Shown here one piece after another: positions 1-6,801 of a stretch of DNA of 21,273 bases. The first letter of the stretch is position 1, and the number at the start of each line of letters is the position of its first letter. Source of the DNA: Anaerolineaceae bacterium (lineage in GTDB: Bacteria; Chloroflexota; Anaerolineae; Anaerolineales; Villigracilaceae); assembly GCA_009885445.1 (NCBI GenBank), contig VFKQ01000363.1, forward strand, positions 1-21,273, in the 5' to 3' direction. The notes below the pieces were generated by a model. The model saw nothing but the letters and a program-made list of their open reading frames with translations, did not search any database and had not been told where the DNA came from. The position numbers and the translations under genes were made by a program.

Positions 1-5
1 GTGTC

Positions 6-29
6 GCTTCGACAAGCTCAGCACAAGCC
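6..29 (+). repeat. Short dispersed repeat, partial copy
   Basis: The stretch reads CTTCGACAAGCTCAG then CACAAGCC. A near-identical string (CTTCGACACGGCTCAG then GACAAGCC) lies inside the methyltransferase gene near 1348. Two related copies in one window, one of them in coding sequence, mark this as a dispersed repeat. The type resembles short repeats I recall as common in Chloroflexota genomes, which I could not check. The copy is close to the window edge and may continue to the left. Confidence 0.55.
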
Positions 30-57
30 TTCGTGGTTAAGCCCGCGAATTTTCGCA

Positions 58-86
58 TTGACCCCGCCTCCGTTCTTGCGTAAAAT
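58..86 (+). promoter_or_regulatory. Sigma70-type promoter for the PF13769 gene
   Basis: A TTGACC -35 box (58-63) and a TAAAAT -10 box (81-86) are separated by exactly 17 bases. Transcription would start near 93, giving a leader of about 29 bases. AGAGG at 112-116 then serves as ribosome binding site, 5 bases before the GTG start at 122. The element is seen directly; its use is inferred. Confidence 0.6.
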
Positions 87-121
87 CCGCCCGTTCCAAA
101 TCCAAACTTTTAGAGGTCCCC

Positions 122-403
122 GTGTCAAAGGTTCGCATCTTCTATTGGAAGCACATCCCCTCCTCGATCATCGTCGAAGGCGAGGGACGCACGATTAAGA
201 AACAACTTTCGCAACGCATTCAAAATGCCATTGACGCCTACGCCATGGCGACAGGATTAATCTCCACCGACGAGTACGCCAAACAATATCGCCGCAGTGA
301 GTGGGTGGAGCGCGAAGGCGCGCCCGAGCAAGTAGCCGAAACCGTGCTGGCCGAACTCGAAGTGCAGTTCGCCAAGATCGAAATTCCACGACGGATTGCG
401 TAA
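122..403 (+). CDS. PF13769 'virulence factor' family small protein
   Basis: This is a 93-residue soluble protein with no signal peptide or membrane segment. Its layout fits the PF13769 family: an N-terminal strand (VRIFYWKHIPSSIIVEGEG), then a predicted helix with AIDAYAMATGLISTDEYA, then YRRSEW and an acidic C-terminal helix. The family name is historical and no biochemical role is established. From general knowledge, members often sit beside corrinoid or folate methyl-transfer genes, and the next gene here is of that kind, so a role in one-carbon metabolism is a context inference. The GTG start at 122 is chosen because AGAGG lies 5 bases upstream and the conserved N-terminal strand begins immediately after it. 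The usual family length is about 90-100 residues, so the gene looks complete. Confidence 0.72.
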   Translation: MSKVRIFYWKHIPSSIIVEGEGRTIKKQLSQRIQNAIDAYAMATGLISTDEYAKQYRRSEWVEREGAPEQVAETVLAELEVQFAKIEIPRRIA

Positions 404-416
404 GGCCCTCACCCGG

Positions 417-517
417 CCCTCTCCTGGTCTCGATACGGGATTTGCGGTGGTCGAGTAGGCGCACTTTGCCGTATCGAGACCACCGCAAATCCCTACTCGA
501 CCACCCATAGGAGAGGG
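417..517 (+). repeat. Nested palindromic repeat overlapping a Shine-Dalgarno
   Basis: Four perfect inverted-repeat pairs are packed into 101 bases. The outer pair is CCCTCTCCT (417-425) with AGGAGAGGG (509-517). Inside are GGTCTCGATACGG (426-438) with its complement at 469-481, GGGATTTGCGGTGG (437-450) with 480-493, and GGTGGTCGAGTAGG (446-459) with 492-505. The inner arms run A-B-C then A'-B'-C', so the three stems cross and cannot all form as one simple hairpin. The right outer arm is the purine-rich ribosome binding region of the next gene. It looks like one mobile repeat inserted into the loop of another. Confidence 0.75.
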
Positions 518-528
518 GGAAAGACAAC

Positions 529-1554
529 ATGAATCAACGCGCAGAAATTCTCGATTTGTTCGCGGGAAAGAAAATCTCAACGCAACCGGCGTTCAGCGGG
601 CTGATTCACGTCACCGAAGCGGGACTGCACAACGAGAATCTAAATCTGCACGAAGTCCATCACGACGCGGGCAAGCTCGCGCGCGCCGCGGCCAGCACAC
701 ACAAGCTGACAGGTTTCCCGTCCGCCGTTGCGCCGTTGGATTTATATGTAGAAGCCGAGGCGCTTGGAGCGCAGGTTAATTTTTATGAAGGCGATGAAAC
801 TGCTTTGCCGCAAGTAAAAAAAATGGCTTTTGATTCCGCACGGAAATTTGCCGCAGAGCACACAGAGAAAGATGAGATTCTTTTAAAGGGCAGAATCAAA
901 ATTGTCTGCGATGCGCTCACAAAAATAAAACAAGATATCGGGGGTGAAGCCGTCGTCGGCGGCATGATTCCCGGGCCATACACTTTGCTGCTGCTCATCG
1001 TCAACACTGGCAACATGTTTATTGAAATGAAGAAAGACCCCGCCGCCGTCAGCGATGCGCTGACGATTCTTGCGTCACTGCTCGCGCAAGTGGGCAACGC
1101 CTATCGCAACGCCGGCGCAGACTTCATCACCATCCACGACATGGGCGGCTCGCCCGGCTTCATCGGCCCGGCAAAATTTGAGCAATTCGTTTTGCCCGCC
1201 GAAAAAATGTTAATCGAGTCACTGCCGAGTCCGCGCGTGCTTTCGGTGTGCGGCAATGCGGATAAATCCATGCACCTGCTCGCCACGACAGGAGCGGATG
1301 CGATTTCGCTCGACCAGACCTCCGACCTCGTCGCCGCGCGCCGCGCCCTTCGACACGGCTCAGGACAAGCCCTAAGCGGGTGCCTGCTCTTCGGCAACCT
1401 CGACCCCGTCGCCACCCTCTGGCAGGGAGACGAGGCCCACGTCCGCGAGGCCGCTCAACGTGCGCGCGATGCGGGCGTCGACGCCGTCTGGCCGGGCTGT
1501 GACCTCGTCCCTGGCACACCGCCGCAAAACCTGTCAGCGCTGAGAATGTTATAA
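529..1554 (+). CDS. Uroporphyrinogen decarboxylase / MtaA-family methyltransferase-like protein
   Basis: This 341-residue protein belongs to the PF01208 superfamily, closer to methylcobamide:CoM methyltransferases (MtaA/CmuA) than to HemE. Supporting motifs are IPGPYTLLL (147-155), FITIHDMGGSPGFIGP (199-214), GNLDPVATL (289-297) and PGCDLVPGTPPQNL (322-335). Family members transfer methyl groups from corrinoid proteins using zinc bound by His-x-Cys and a distal Cys. Here Cys241 and Cys324 are present, but the His position reads Ser239 (LSVCGN). Residues of about 275-284 (RHGSGQALSG) are an insertion encoded by a dispersed repeat. The C-terminus stops at LSALRML, roughly ten residues earlier than I would expect. 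The ATG follows GGAGAGGGGG in the palindrome. The substrate is unknown, and reduced or changed activity is possible. Confidence 0.8.
   Translation: MNQRAEILDLFAGKKISTQPAFSGLIHVTEAGLHNENLNLHEVHHDAGKLARAAASTHKLTGFPSAVAPLDLYVEAEALGAQVNFYEGDETALPQVKKMAFDSARKFAAEHTEKDEILLKGRIKIVCDALTKIKQDIGGEAVVGGMIPGPYTLLLLIVNTGNMFIEMKKDPAAVSDALTILASLLAQVGNAYRNAGADFITIHDMGGSPGFIGPAKFEQFVLPAEKMLIESLPSPRVLSVCGNADKSMHLLATTGADAISLDQTSDLVAARRALRHGSGQALSGCLLFGNLDPVATLWQGDEAHVREAAQRARDAGVDAVWPGCDLVPGTPPQNLSALRML
1346..1373 (+). repeat. In-frame dispersed repeat inside the methyltransferase gene
   Basis: CCCTTCGACACGGCTCAGG then ACAAGCCCT matches the repeat at 6-29 apart from a few bases. It is translated as part of RHGSGQALSG, between the conserved AARRAL and LLFGNLDPV segments, where family members normally have only a short turn. 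The reading frame is preserved. Confidence 0.6.
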
Positions 1555-1555
1555 T
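1550..1555 (+). promoter_or_regulatory. -10 box of an apparently leaderless promoter
   Basis: A perfect TATAAT lies 6 bases before the ATG at 1562, which is where transcription would start. The stop codon of the previous gene (TAA, 1552-1554) lies within the hexamer. There is no Shine-Dalgarno and no convincing -35 box; CTGTCA at 1531-1536 is only 13 bases upstream. This arrangement would give a leaderless mRNA at the head of the glycan locus. Confidence 0.5.
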
Positions 1556-1561
1556 CCGCGC

Positions 1562-4204
1562 ATGGCAAACAGAATCAACACAGAAAAAACAACGCAGAAA
1601 AACTCGAGAGTTATGCCCACATTTTTTTTTGCGCTCGCCGGGGTCGAAACATTCGTCAGCGCCTGGTTCTACACAACGCAACCCGCCGAAACCAGCAACG
1701 CCATTTTATTCGGGCTTTCACTTAAGAAATTCATCCTATTTGCCGGCCTGAGCGGGCTGGGGCTGGCGTTCTGCGCGCTGGCAATTTTGATCTGGCGCGG
1801 GGGAAAATTAAACACAAGCACACAATCCTTTCTGAACGATTCGGCAAAACGCGACCGCGCCATAAAATTTCTTTTATGGGCAAGTGCGGCGTTGTGGCTG
1901 ATACTGGCCGTGCCCGCCGTGTGGTTTGGAAATTTTGAAGCCTCCTTCGCCGTCGTTAAGCCGGTGCTTGTGCTTATGTGCGTGCTGGCGGTGCAGGCCC
2001 TGTTTTTTTTAAAGCTTGGCGCCGCAAATGAAAGTTTTAGTTCTACGCAGAGTTTTGTGCGCGAAAATAAAAAGACCATCCAACTCTGGGCGGGAATTCT
2101 TCTGGCGATGTGCGCCACATGGGCTGTAATCGCAATTTCAAAAATTGGACTCGATTCACACAACGAAGATTACTGGTACGAAGCCGGGGTGCCCGTGCTC
2201 GGCCTGCAAGCGCTGGCGGGTCTATTAGCCGGCCTGGCATTTCACTGGTACGAAAACCGCAACGCAGACTCAATTCGGCCGCGACGTCTCGACGCCGTCG
2301 TTTTTTTCGCCGTGTGGATTTTCAGCGGCGCGATATGGGCGCTCACCCCCGCCCCAAACGGGTTCCTCAACCCGGGGCCGTATCCGCCGGCCTACGAAAC
2401 CTATCCATTTGCCGACGCGGCCACCTATGATTTGATGAGTCAGTTTGCCCTGATCGGTCAGGGCCTCAATAACAACTCATCCTACAATCGGCCAGCGTAT
2501 CCCGCTTTTTTAGTGCTCGTGCATGCGCTGACCGGCCAGGACTACGAAAGTAACCTGCGTTTTCAAGCGGCGCTGTTGGGCATCTTTCCGGCGCTGATTT
2601 ATTTAATTGGCAAAAACCTGCTCGGGCGCGGCGCCGGACTGGCGGCGGCCATTGCAATTCTGTTGCGCGGCATAAACGGAATTCTCGCCACCAACACGCT
2701 CAACCTGGCCAACCAAAAACAAATGCTGGCGGATTTTCCGGCGGGGGTCGGCATTTGCGCGGTCACACTGATTTGCATCCTGTGGTTGCAGTCTCCTAAC
2801 AAGAGGTATCTGGCATTATGGGCCGGTGGGTTGCTGGCTTTCACAGCCTATCTGCGGCCCACTGCCATCGCGCTGTTGCCGTTGTTGTTGATTGTTCCCT
2901 TCGTGATCAAATCTTATTCATGGCGGGTGCGTGGCGCAACAGCGGCCATGCTGGTTGTGGGCTTTGTGCTGGTGATGACTCCGTGGGAAGTGCGCAGCGC
3001 AATAGTCAAAGACAACTATAAATATCCCACGCCAATCGGAAAGATTATTTCGGTGGTACGGGCTAGATACCCGTCGCTGGAGATTAAGGTTTCCAAACCC
3101 AATGACGATGCCCCGCGCACGCCTTCGCTGGATACCAAACCCGATAGTTCCAAACAAGAGCAGACGCCCAAGGCGGCAGGAAGCATCGGATTATCGTTTA
3201 TTGCTAATCACTTTTTTCATAACCTGGCCACTTCGGCGCTAAGTCTGCCCAACTCTGCGGGGTATCAAAGCCTGCGGGCTGTGATCAAAAGCGAAGACTC
3301 TGTGTGGACCTCAACATGGGCCGGCGAGTTGGGTCTGGGCGGATCTTTGATTCTTTTGATCAACCTAGCACTGCTGGCGCTGGGCATGGGCCTGTGCATC
3401 CAACAGCGCGCCTGGGCCGGGCTATTCCCCGTGGCGGTCTTCGGGATTTACCAGATGGCGAATGCGCTCGGGCGCACCTCCGGCGGGCGATATATTGTGC
3501 CAGTGGATTGGGTTTTGGTACTTCTTTTTTGCCTCGGGTTGTTTTCGCTGGGCCTATGGCTGGTTGCCAAAATGGGCTGGATGCGCCTCGCAACGGTCAC
3601 CCGCCCCGAGCGGGGAATGAGCGAGACGACGGGCGGCGATGCCTCGTCGCGGAGATTAAGTCTGGTTGCGTGCGCATCTTTGCTCGGGCTGGGGCTTTTA
3701 CTGCTCTTGCCGGATGTCGCCTTCAAGCGTGAATTTGTTGCGCAAAGCCGCGAGCAGTTGGTGGAGCGCTTGTTTAGTTACGACTTGAATGGGAACGATG
3801 CGTATGTGTTGGAGTTTTTGAAAGACCAAAAGAGTGTGATTTTGAATGGGGAAATTCTTTATCCGCGTTACTACAATGTGGGCGGCGGAGAAGTGCCGAC
3901 TGGTTACCCATATCAGATTTTGGATTTTCCACGACTCGCCTTTGTGTTCATCGGCCCAGGCAAATTACACAACGCCATCATGGCGGCCCCGGCGCCAGAC
4001 AACACAGACAGGCCCGCGATTCGTTTTTCGTTAAATACTGCGCATGCTATTTTGCTGGGTTGCGCAGACAAAACAAATGTGGATGTGGTGATGCTTGTAT
4101 TTTATGAACAGCCGGATGTGGTCATTTATTCGCGTCAGCCTGCTGCGCCCCCGTCTTGCCCTTTGCCAGAGCTGGTGTGCAAAGAAGACGAAAAATGCGA
4201 GTGA
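1562..4204 (+). CDS. Large GT-C-like integral membrane glycosyltransferase
   Basis: This is an 880-residue protein with many hydrophobic segments, more than a dozen by eye, separated by short basic loops. The first block of helices (about 18-260) precedes the motif DAATYD at 285-290. That motif is followed by NRPAYPAFLVLVHALTG, a pattern typical of the catalytic first external loop of PMT/ArnT-type GT-C enzymes. These use polyprenyl-phosphate sugars on the outer face of the membrane. A hydrophilic, proline- and lysine-rich stretch (about 505-545) and a soluble C-terminal region (about 725-880) follow. A charged linker near 680-698 is encoded by a GC-rich palindromic stretch. The function is inferred from topology and this motif only, and a pure glycan-assembly membrane protein is the alternative. 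The start at 1562 fits the leaderless promoter; ATG 1613 is a weaker alternative. Confidence 0.65.
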   Translation: MANRINTEKTTQKNSRVMPTFFFALAGVETFVSAWFYTTQPAETSNAILFGLSLKKFILFAGLSGLGLAFCALAILIWRGGKLNTSTQSFLNDSAKRDRAIKFLLWASAALWLILAVPAVWFGNFEASFAVVKPVLVLMCVLAVQALFFLKLGAANESFSSTQSFVRENKKTIQLWAGILLAMCATWAVIAISKIGLDSHNEDYWYEAGVPVLGLQALAGLLAGLAFHWYENRNADSIRPRRLDAVVFFAVWIFSGAIWALTPAPNGFLNPGPYPPAYETYPFADAATYDLMSQFALIGQGLNNNSSYNRPAYPAFLVLVHALTGQDYESNLRFQAALLGIFPALIYLIGKNLLGRGAGLAAAIAILLRGINGILATNTLNLANQKQMLADFPAGVGICAVTLICILWLQSPNKRYLALWAGGLLAFTAYLRPTAIALLPLLLIVPFVIKSYSWRVRGATAAMLVVGFVLVMTPWEVRSAIVKDNYKYPTPIGKIISVVRARYPSLEIKVSKPNDDAPRTPSLDTKPDSSKQEQTPKAAGSIGLSFIANHFFHNLATSALSLPNSAGYQSLRAVIKSEDSVWTSTWAGELGLGGSLILLINLALLALGMGLCIQQRAWAGLFPVAVFGIYQMANALGRTSGGRYIVPVDWVLVLLFCLGLFSLGLWLVAKMGWMRLATVTRPERGMSETTGGDASSRRLSLVACASLLGLGLLLLLPDVAFKREFVAQSREQLVERLFSYDLNGNDAYVLEFLKDQKSVILNGEILYPRYYNVGGGEVPTGYPYQILDFPRLAFVFIGPGKLHNAIMAAPAPDNTDRPAIRFSLNTAHAILLGCADKTNVDVVMLVFYEQPDVVIYSRQPAAPPSCPLPELVCKEDEKCE

Positions 4205-4210
4205 TTATTC

Positions 4211-5158
4211 ATGTCTATTAAAGAAACGTTTCGAGGCAAAAATATAAATTTCAACAACCTTCCAAATTGTTTCGTGATTGGGGCGGCGAAATCCGGCACC
4301 ACCTCGCTGTTTGAATTAATTGCCGGGCATCCAGCCATCTTTGCATCCAAAAAGAAGGAGCTGAATTTTTTTTCAAACGATGAGCGTTATCAAAACGGGG
4401 TGGACTGGTATGCGGCTGAGAATTTTGCGCAAGCCGCTGGTTTTCCCATCAGGGTGGAAGCCAGTCCATCTTATCTGGCCTGGAGTGAGAAGGTGGCGCC
4501 GCGCCTCAAGGATTTGTATGCGCAGCGCCCGATTAAGCTGATTGCCATCTTCCGCGACCCAGTGGGTCGCGCCTACTCAAATTACTGGCATCGCGTGCGC
4601 ATGGGCCATGAGAAGCTAAGTTTCAGCGACGCGATTGAGCAGGAGGATGAGCGTCTGAAACTGAACTGGGAAAAACTCTATCGGACGGGTAACCCGCTTC
4701 ACGGATATTTCAGGGGCGGTTGTTATGCGTCCCGCTTGAAGCCTTTCCTAAGTCTTTTTCCGCGCGAAAGTTTTTTCTTTTTGTTGCAGGAAGATTTGCA
4801 AAACGACTTTGACGCCAGCATGGCCAACTTGTTCCAGTTTCTCGGCGTCGAAGGGCACACGTCTGTGAAGCCTGTGGTGCGCAACGACTCAAAGGTGCCG
4901 CGCAATGACAGCTTATATGGCGCCTATGACCGGCTGAAACGGGGCGCGGCATTTCAAAATCGTCTGCGAAGCCTGATTCCCAAGGGCCTGCGTGAATGGG
5001 TGCGCTACAAATTAGTTGTCAAGCCGTTCGAGTATCCGCCGATGCCCGCAGATGTTCAACAATTTCTGAGGGCGAAATATTCAGTTGAAATTTTAGAGCT
5101 TGAGAAAATTCTTGGGCGCGATCTGGCGCGCTGGAAAGGCAAAGCGGCAACAGCATGA
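4211..5158 (+). CDS. PAPS-dependent sulfotransferase (Sulfotransfer_1 / heparan N-sulfotransferase-like)
   Basis: This 315-residue soluble protein would transfer sulfate from PAPS to a carbohydrate hydroxyl or amine. The 5'-phosphosulfate loop is GAAKSGTTS (24-32). The 3'-phosphate-binding segment is IFRDPVGRAYSNYWH, with Arg115 and Ser123 in the canonical places. EASPSYLAWSEK (83-94) and GCYASRLKPFL are further family hallmarks. It is close to full length for the family. It starts 6 bases after the upstream gene and overlaps the next gene by ATGA. It is clearly paralogous to the sulfotransferase at 12228-13136, sharing long blocks such as YWHRVR and CYASRLKPFL. The acceptor is unknown. Confidence 0.88.
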   Translation: MSIKETFRGKNINFNNLPNCFVIGAAKSGTTSLFELIAGHPAIFASKKKELNFFSNDERYQNGVDWYAAENFAQAAGFPIRVEASPSYLAWSEKVAPRLKDLYAQRPIKLIAIFRDPVGRAYSNYWHRVRMGHEKLSFSDAIEQEDERLKLNWEKLYRTGNPLHGYFRGGCYASRLKPFLSLFPRESFFFLLQEDLQNDFDASMANLFQFLGVEGHTSVKPVVRNDSKVPRNDSLYGAYDRLKRGAAFQNRLRSLIPKGLREWVRYKLVVKPFEYPPMPADVQQFLRAKYSVEILELEKILGRDLARWKGKAATA

Positions 5159-5871
5159 TTATCTCTCATCAACATAAATTTATTTTCCTGCGCATTCCAA
5201 AAACCGCCAGCACCAGTATTGAAATTGAGCTGGCCGCCCTGTGCGGGCCAAAGGACGTCGTCACGCCGCTGACTGCTAAAAACGATACGAACGACAAAGT
5301 TAAAGAGTATGCCGGCCCGCGCAACCACGAACGCACATTTTGGCAGTATCAATTAAGTGACTGGTATCGCCTGATCGTAAAGGGCCGACGGCCCGGTGAC
5401 TTGAAACATGCCACCGCCCAGCAGGCCAGGAAACTTGTCGGCGCGAAAGCCTGGCAGAGTTATTACAAATTCTGCTTTGTGCGCAATCCGTTCGACCGCG
5501 CGGTCAGCCTTTATTTTTGGGAGACCAAGAGCTGGGAGCGCAAGCGTCACGTCAGTCCGCCGGATATCAATACCTACATTTTGAGTCTGTCGGAAGAAAA
5601 ATTGTCCACATGGTTTCGCTACACGCTTGACGGAAACATCGCGTTGGATTTTATCGGCAAGTTTGAGGCGCTCAATGAAGGCATGGCCGAAGTAGCCCGC
5701 AACCTGCAAATTCCCACGCCGATGCTCAGCCATTCAAAAGGCGGCGTGCGCAAGGATCAGGCACATTACAGCCAACTCCTTAATCAAGCCGCGCGGATGC
5801 ATATCGAAAAACTATGTAGCGCCGAACTTGCCGCCTTCGGCTACGCATGGATTACTCCAGAAAACCCCTAG
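5155..5871 (+). CDS. Sulfotransferase, HS2ST / Sulfotransfer_2-like
   Basis: This 238-residue protein has a PAPS-binding loop IPKTASTS (14-21) right at the N-terminus and a 3'-phosphate segment CFVRNPFDRAVSLY with Arg110 and Ser118. The pattern matches the Sulfotransfer_2/HS2ST branch rather than the Sulfotransfer_1 branch of its upstream neighbour. No signal peptide or anchor is visible, so it probably works in the cytoplasm on activated or lipid-linked glycan. It is translationally coupled to the previous gene through ATGA. Its stop codon is TAG at 5869-5871, formed where a MITE-like element begins, so the last few residues (ITPENP) may not be the original tail. The gene at 6074-6784 is its closest paralogue here. 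Confidence 0.85.
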   Translation: MIISHQHKFIFLRIPKTASTSIEIELAALCGPKDVVTPLTAKNDTNDKVKEYAGPRNHERTFWQYQLSDWYRLIVKGRRPGDLKHATAQQARKLVGAKAWQSYYKFCFVRNPFDRAVSLYFWETKSWERKRHVSPPDINTYILSLSEEKLSTWFRYTLDGNIALDFIGKFEALNEGMAEVARNLQIPTPMLSHSKGGVRKDQAHYSQLLNQAARMHIEKLCSAELAAFGYAWITPENP

Positions 5872-6052
5872 AGAGTGTTTCTTAAGTCCAAACAACAAAA
5901 AAATCAAGGGCATTACCACAGCCCACAGGGTTATAAAGAACACAGAGTCCACAGAGTTTTTTAAAGGTTTTCTCCGTGATCTTCCCTGGCACCGCCCGCC
6001 AGGGCAGGTGTGTGATCTCTGTGATAAAAAAGTCTTTAAGAAACATTCTCTT
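5870..6052 (+). mobile_element. MITE-like element between two sulfotransferase genes
   Basis: The terminal inverted repeats are GAGAGTGTTTCTTAAG (5871-5886) and the complement of GAGAATGTTTCTTAAAG (6034-6050). TA bases lie just outside each end, suggesting a TA target duplication. Inside there is no plausible gene. There are GTGATCTCTGTG-type and CACAGAGTCCACAGAG-type segments and an internal CCCTGGC/GCCAGGG stem (5984-6004). It fills the only large gap between the first sulfotransferases and has no transposase, so it is non-autonomous. Confidence 0.68.
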
Positions 6053-6073
6053 AGCCGAAAGTAAAACGCCGCC

Positions 6074-6784
6074 ATGATTGTCTGCCACCAATACAAATTC
6101 ATCTTTATTAAGACTCGTAAAACTGCGGGCACCAGCCTTGAAATCGCCCTCTCGCAATTCTGCGCGGACGGGGACGTGATTACCACGCTCAACCGCGAGG
6201 ACGAGGACATCCGCCGCGCCCGCGGCTTTCGCCCGCCGCAAAATTACAGCATCCCGTTTCGCCTGCGCCACCTGGCAGATTACACAACGCGAGACTGGCT
6301 TAAGGTGTTACTACGGCAAAAGCCTGCGCCCCACATTCAGCGTCATGCAGACGCCAGCTTCGTGCAAGCCTTCCTCGGCCAAGCGGTTTGGAGCGAGTAC
6401 TACAAGTTTTGCTTCGAAAGAAATCCCTACGACCGCGCCATCAGCCGCTACTACTGGCAGACACGCGGACAGGAGCGTTTGCCAGACATCAATGAATATA
6501 TCCAGTCGAACCAGTTGCACATGCTTTCGAATTGGAGAAAGTACACACTCAACGACGAAATCGCATTGGATTTTGTGGGCAAATACGAATCGCTCAACGC
6601 AGACCTGGCCAGCATCGCCGAAAAGCTCGGCCTGCCTGCTATTTACCTGCCCGAAGCCAAAGCGGATGTGCGCCAGAATCGTCAGCATTACAGCCAAGTC
6701 TTGAACCCGGCCAGCAAAGCCCATATCGAAAAATTATGCGCCCGCGAAATTGAAGCGTTCGGCTACCATTGGCGCGCAGTCTGA
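6074..6784 (+). CDS. Sulfotransferase, HS2ST / Sulfotransfer_2-like, second copy
   Basis: This 236-residue paralogue of the gene at 5155-5871 shares an almost identical start (MIVCHQYKFIFI against MIISHQHKFIFL), the YYKFCF core and the ending HIEKLC...EAFGY. The PAPS loop reads TRKTAGTS (14-21), with Arg where the sister gene has Pro. The 3'-phosphate segment CFERNPYDRAISRYYW keeps Arg116 and Ser124. It is separated from its sister by the MITE-like element and has no good Shine-Dalgarno (weak GAAAG about 15 bases upstream), so its original initiation region may have been replaced by the insertion. Its likely role is sulfation at a second position or acceptor of the same glycan, which is inference. 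Confidence 0.83.
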   Translation: MIVCHQYKFIFIKTRKTAGTSLEIALSQFCADGDVITTLNREDEDIRRARGFRPPQNYSIPFRLRHLADYTTRDWLKVLLRQKPAPHIQRHADASFVQAFLGQAVWSEYYKFCFERNPYDRAISRYYWQTRGQERLPDINEYIQSNQLHMLSNWRKYTLNDEIALDFVGKYESLNADLASIAEKLGLPAIYLPEAKADVRQNRQHYSQVLNPASKAHIEKLCAREIEAFGYHWRAV

Positions 6785-6801
6785 CAAAGCGGAGAGAACA
6801 C

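Noticed and set aside
1160..1681. 173-residue minus-strand open frame
   Set aside because: It is Arg-rich and low in complexity, a shadow of the GC-rich methyltransferase gene with no recognisable domain; it spans the promoter region of the next gene.
5828..6064. 78-residue + strand open frame over the MITE-like element
   Set aside because: It starts inside the sulfotransferase gene and runs through the inverted-repeat element; no family resemblance and no ribosome binding site.
6769..6801. Earlier ATG for array copy 1
   Set aside because: It overlaps the previous gene and lacks a ribosome binding site; GGAGAG precedes ATG 6802 and the other copies start at the equivalent point.
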